From Saprospiraceae bacterium (lineage in GTDB: Bacteria; Bacteroidota; Bacteroidia; Chitinophagales; Saprospiraceae), in contig JAEUUP010000042.1 of NCBI GenBank assembly GCA_016787525.1, positions 1-64,000 of the forward strand: a stretch of 64,000 bases of DNA. The letters are read 5' to 3'. A program made the position numbers and the translations under genes. The notes beneath the pieces were generated by a model. It did not search any database and had not been told where the DNA came from. It saw nothing but the letters and a program-made list of their open reading frames with translations. Positions 60,894 to 64,000 of the stretch are shown piece by piece (the first letter of the stretch is position 1; the number at the start of each line of letters is the position of its first letter).

Positions 60894-62918
60894 TCAGACT
60901 TTCCAAAAACGTAACAAACCAACCTCGATGGCTAAGAAAAGTAGAGCCAAGATAAGACACCACCGCCAAAAAGTAACGCCTTGATTGTGCTCGCCTACGA
61001 TAGCTGTGAAATTAGCTTCAACCGTTTCGTCAAAAACTTTAAGGTTTTTGCGCTCATAAGTTTTTAGACTTTTGACATCGTAGTAATCTAAAACGGATTC
61101 GCGTCGGTCGAAGTTGAAGCCATATTTATACAAAACAGAATCTGGTTTTGTGAAAAGATTATAAAATCCTGCCTCTTTTATACCCTCTTTGACACCTAAA
61201 ATGGCTTTAGCTGCCACAATACGCTGTTCTGGAATGAACTCCTCTTTGGCACCTTTCATTTTGTAGGCTTTTTCGCCAGCGATACCTTTTGAGTCCGCTT
61301 CAATAAAGTCATCCTTGCCGATGGTGTAACCAATTTTCCATTCTTTAGCTGATGAAATGGCCATTTTGTAGAGCATAGGAACAAAAACCTCACCTGAGCG
61401 AGCCAATGTTGACACTTTATCGTCCAACGGAGCAGCGCAGATATAGATATTGCCTTGACCAATTCGGTTTTTGGTGACGAAACTCGAACCATCGCGGTAG
61501 GTTAATAGATTTTCACCATTGCGATTGGTCAATCGGTAGTTGCCTGTTGTAGAAGGCAGTTTCATATTGACATTTTTATTTGTAAAAACGTCTCTGAACA
61601 CAAACTCGTCGAGATTGATACCAGCTACTTCACGTGGGGTGTTGTCAAAACCGTTGATAATATTGGCTTGAGCTGTGTTGAAAAAATTGGTATAAGAAGT
61701 CAAATCTACTGAGGGGGCCGGAAATACGGTGACATTGCCACCATTTTTGATATATTGTGTCAATTCGGCTGCCAAACCAGAGGAAACGGAAACCAAATTG
61801 CTCAAAACTATCATTTGATATTGTGGAAACTGCGAATACTGAACATTACCACTCGACTGATTGACCACTTTGAATGAGCGGACTCCTGCCATAGCGGACT
61901 CCAGAAAACGATTGCCACCACCATCGCTGATAACTAAAACATTGATTTGAGGTGGTACGTTGAAAGTAAAAAATAAATGGTCGTCAAACTGAACAGGATA
62001 GTCGGTGATAGATAAATCTGCCTCGTGCCAACCTGTGCGTAGAATGGTGATATTAATCGTATCTTCAACACTCGAGTGCGCTTTGATATTCAGCAAACCC
62101 ACAGGTTTGTCTTGTCCGTCGAGTTTTAAACTGAGTTTGACATTTTCGGCATTTTCGTTGGTGTAATTTGTGACACGAACGACAAGCGGGTTCGTTTGTC
62201 CCATCATCTGTACGGGTGATTCAAACCAAGCTGAATCAATAGCAATATTCTTTTCTTGAACAGCTGCCAAAGGAATGAGATTCACTTCTAAAGTAGTGTC
62301 TTTGATGTTGGGAATATCTGTCACATTTTTTTGAAAATCCGAAAGGACAAAAGCTGTTTTATTGGGTGCCTGACCCGTATTCAAAGCTTGTTGCTGACGT
62401 TGGATGACTTTTGAGAGCTCTTGTACTGAGGGGGTGGTTTTGACTTCATCAATAAATGTAAGAGCCTCTTCCTTCGAGACAAGACGTTGGTGTCTGCCTT
62501 CAAAATCGTTGGTCAGAATCTGAAATTTGTCATGATTGGCATAAGCCTGTACGATTTCACGAGCTTTTTGCTTAGCTTTTTCCAAAAGAGGTAAGTCTTT
62601 CGACAAAGCATTCATCGAAAATGAATTGTCCAAGAAAATAGAAACAGCTTGCTCCCCTTTTTTTGCCCCCTCAGTATTACGTGGTAAAAAAGGCTGCGCA
62701 AACGCCAAAACGAGCATAGAAATAGCCAAGCAGCGAGCCAATAAGACCAATAAGTCGCGTATTTTGCGGCGATTGGATGTTTCTTCTTTGACTTCACGTA
62801 AAAAACGGACATTTGTAAAATAAACCGTTTTAAAGCGACGAAAATGGAACAAATGTATGATTATGGGGATTGCAATGGCTGCAAGTGCGAACAAAAAAGC
62901 AGGAAAAAGAAATTGCAT
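60894..62918 (-). CDS. BatA-domain membrane protein
   Basis: 674 aa. N-terminal aerotolerance-regulator (BatA) membrane segment with two helices (FPAFLFALAAIAIPIIIHLFHF and the downstream RKIRDLLVLLARCLAISMLVLAFAQPFL region), then a vWA-like domain (EQAVSIFLDNSFSMNA) and beta-rich domains. A final helix near the C-terminus (RWCLILALLFLAIEVGLL) anchors it. BatA-type proteins in Bacteroidota are linked to oxygen or stress tolerance; the exact partner genes are not adjacent. Several 9-mers (61708, 62425, 62667) are all in tolerated loops. Start ATG 62918. Confidence 0.85.
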   Translation of the reverse strand: MQFLFPAFLFALAAIAIPIIIHLFHFRRFKTVYFTNVRFLREVKEETSNRRKIRDLLVLLARCLAISMLVLAFAQPFLPRNTEGAKKGEQAVSIFLDNSFSMNALSKDLPLLEKAKQKAREIVQAYANHDKFQILTNDFEGRHQRLVSKEEALTFIDEVKTTPSVQELSKVIQRQQQALNTGQAPNKTAFVLSDFQKNVTDIPNIKDTTLEVNLIPLAAVQEKNIAIDSAWFESPVQMMGQTNPLVVRVTNYTNENAENVKLSLKLDGQDKPVGLLNIKAHSSVEDTINITILRTGWHEADLSITDYPVQFDDHLFFTFNVPPQINVLVISDGGGNRFLESAMAGVRSFKVVNQSSGNVQYSQFPQYQMIVLSNLVSVSSGLAAELTQYIKNGGNVTVFPAPSVDLTSYTNFFNTAQANIINGFDNTPREVAGINLDEFVFRDVFTNKNVNMKLPSTTGNYRLTNRNGENLLTYRDGSSFVTKNRIGQGNIYICAAPLDDKVSTLARSGEVFVPMLYKMAISSAKEWKIGYTIGKDDFIEADSKGIAGEKAYKMKGAKEEFIPEQRIVAAKAILGVKEGIKEAGFYNLFTKPDSVLYKYGFNFDRRESVLDYYDVKSLKTYERKNLKVFDETVEANFTAIVGEHNQGVTFWRWCLILALLFLAIEVGLLRFWKV

Positions 62919-63458
62919 ATTATTTTGAGTTTCAGTTTTTTATAATTTTCAATAAATTAATTATCAGTCAATTGTATTTTTTACACTTAAAATCATGAAA
63001 CAATTATTCAATAATACGTAAAAAAAGAAATCGTATTAGGAATGTGGCATGATTTTTTACGAAGATATCGGACATTTGTTTTCAAAAGCGATAGTAATGA
63101 CAATATTACAACTGATATTGTTGCAAAAAAACAAAAAGTAACTTATTAAGCTGCAAAGTTTTGTTTATCAATTATAAAAAAATGTGTCAAATAGCTTTGT
63201 TATAGTTCACACAGTTTATAATTTTGATTTTAGAAATCCTATATTATATTTATTTCATAAATGTAATATTTGTAAAATATTCTTTTGCGAAGTTGTCACA
63301 ATTATTCGAGAAAGAAAGAATAAAAAACTACCATCAATACACTACATTTGAGCCGTACTTTAAAGAAGGGTACGTGAGAAAACGATTATAAACAAGAATT
63401 ACACACCAAAATCACAGTGCGAAGTCCTTGTGAAAAGTAAAAAAAAGCACCTTTTCCC
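62919..63458. other. 540-base AT-rich intergenic region
   Basis: No gene and no 9-mer. It is the divergent spacer between the BatA-like gene and the response regulator; it presumably holds both promoters, but I find no convincing TAnnTTTG pair. Confidence 0.45.
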
Positions 63459-64000
63459 ATGACCGAAAAACGCGATCATAAGATGCTGAACGTAGTCATC
63501 GCTGATGACCACCAGTTGTTCGTAGAAAGTCTAAAACTGTTGTTGCAATCAACAGATGCCTATCATTTCAATATCGTTGGTGTCGCGTACACTGGCGGTG
63601 AACTACTTGATTTGCTCAAGGGCAATCGCCCTGATTTACTCATTTTGGATATCAATATTCCCACTAAAAATGGTTTGGAGGTGCTACAAGATGTACGCAA
63701 ATCTTTGAAAGGAACCCGTATTCTTGTCCTAACGATGTACGATGATCCTAAAATAATCAAATCTGCATTCGACCAAAAAGTAGATGGATATCTGCTTAAG
63801 AACTGCAATAAGGATGAATTATTACGTGCCATCGAAACCATTTTACAGGGAGAAGTTTATATTGGTAAAGGTGTAAGCGTGGCTAACCATCAATCAGAGA
63901 CCACGACTTTCGAGGACATTTTCCAAAAAAAATTCCAGCTCACAAAGCGAGAATTAGAGGTTTTACGACTTATCACACAAGCTCGAAACAATGGCTCTAT
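63459..64000 (+). CDS. LuxR/NarL-type response regulator, truncated by window
   Basis: The 5' 542 bases of a gene cut off by the window edge; 180 residues are visible. The receiver domain (MLNVVIADDHQLF) carries phospho-acceptor Asp64 in LLILDINIPTKNG, the conserved Thr in LVLTMYDD and the Lys in GYLLKN. A C-terminal LuxR-type helix-turn-helix begins (FQLTKRELEVLRLI). The partner kinase is not visible in the window. Start ATG 63459, or the ATG eight codons later. Its target genes are unknown. Confidence 0.88.
   Translation, partial: MTEKRDHKMLNVVIADDHQLFVESLKLLLQSTDAYHFNIVGVAYTGGELLDLLKGNRPDLLILDINIPTKNGLEVLQDVRKSLKGTRILVLTMYDDPKIIKSAFDQKVDGYLLKNCNKDELLRAIETILQGEVYIGKGVSVANHQSETTTFEDIFQKKFQLTKRELEVLRLITQARNNGS

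Larger units (their letters stand above)
700..62675. repeat. Dispersed 9-mer ACTGAGGGG, 72 copies
   Basis: Extended form ATACTGAGGGG(G)T. Core starts on the plus strand: 700, 4934, 5896, 6533, 7152, 8112, 8621, 9317, 11096, 13808, 15585, 16305, 17119, 19376, 21172, 22611, 25511, 30359, 31013, 32929, 40020, 41158, 43594, 44599, 48677, 53489, 54106, 54720, 56112, 58606, 58968, 61708, 62425. Complement CCCCTCAGT starts: 2278, 3963, 10485, 11783, 13086, 13420, 13551, 14437, 21699, 22715, 24165, 24600, 25272, 27211, 27975, 29716, 34124, 34935, 36818, 37130, 39015, 39083, 39224, 39803, 41427, 42020, 42342, 43341, 45796, 46455, 47272, 48171, 48632, 51363, 53123, 57426, 59875, 60521, 62667. Counted by eye; a few could be missed. 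57 lie in coding sequence, 15 between genes. Confidence 0.93.

Noticed and set aside
1-64000. The 9-mer as a KOPS- or Chi-like polar element
   Set aside because: Both strands carry it almost equally and its density (about 1 per 0.9 kb) is higher than known polar motifs; only a weak bias is seen.
1-64000. The 9-mer as scars of a mobile element
   Set aside because: No flanking duplications or accompanying sequence; coding copies appear to substitute residues and keep the frame.

Overview
The window is a gene-dense stretch of a Bacteroidota chromosome with moderate to low G+C (about 40% by eye; not computed). The phylum is suggested by TAnnTTTG-type -7 promoter elements, a PorG-like (DUF6089) outer-membrane protein, a BatA-type aerotolerance protein, a SusC-like TonB-dependent receptor, a CotH-like protein, a DUF547 protein and a ParC-type topoisomerase IV subunit. 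I cannot name the genus. No rRNA, tRNA, CRISPR array, prophage or insertion-sequence transposase is visible.

Layout. 0-10 kb: a hairpin-rich repeat at the left edge, envelope proteins, an M48 protease, a hairpin element with terminal inverted repeats, a catalytically degenerate M16 protein, a sensor kinase and an OmpA protein. 10-20 kb: polA, a methyltransferase, purH, dtd, then a leftward run of small lipoproteins, membrane and coiled-coil proteins. 19.5-20.6 kb: a 1.08-kb AT-rich gene-free region packed with DnaA-box-like 9-mers, my candidate for oriC. 20-32 kb: MarR regulator, DUF547, an FMN-binding glutamate synthase-like enzyme, aroA, AlkD, a TolC/HlyD exporter pair, and parC. 32-35 kb: thrB-thrC, studded with six parS-like 14-mers. 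35-45 kb: an outer-membrane protein, coaX, uvrA with a PaiB-like gene, pdxH, asnS, pfkA. 45-64 kb: a DUF3089 lipoprotein, LOG, YwqG-like protein, an RluB-like synthase with a 69-bp tandem repeat, pth, a DEAD-box helicase, cytochrome c, CotH, tgt, MscS, a TonB receptor, a BatA-like protein, and a truncated LuxR-type response regulator.

The most unusual feature is not a gene. A non-palindromic 9-mer, ACTGAGGGG (extended ATACTGAGGGG(G)T), occurs 72 times by hand count, roughly one per 0.9 kb, on both strands (33 plus, 39 minus), where random sequence would give well under one. It lies inside 57 coding positions in all five stop-free reading frames and at 15 intergenic positions, including inverted pairs and loops of terminator hairpins. 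This is how DNA uptake sequences behave in Neisseria and Pasteurellaceae. I infer an uptake-signal-like system or another sequence-directed DNA process in this organism; no competence gene lies in the window to confirm it.

The oriC candidate (20 kb) and the parS-like cluster (32-35 kb) support each other: the window probably lies at or near the replication origin. Gene direction (about 60% co-oriented with forks leaving 20 kb) and a weak strand bias of the 9-mer are compatible with this but not decisive.
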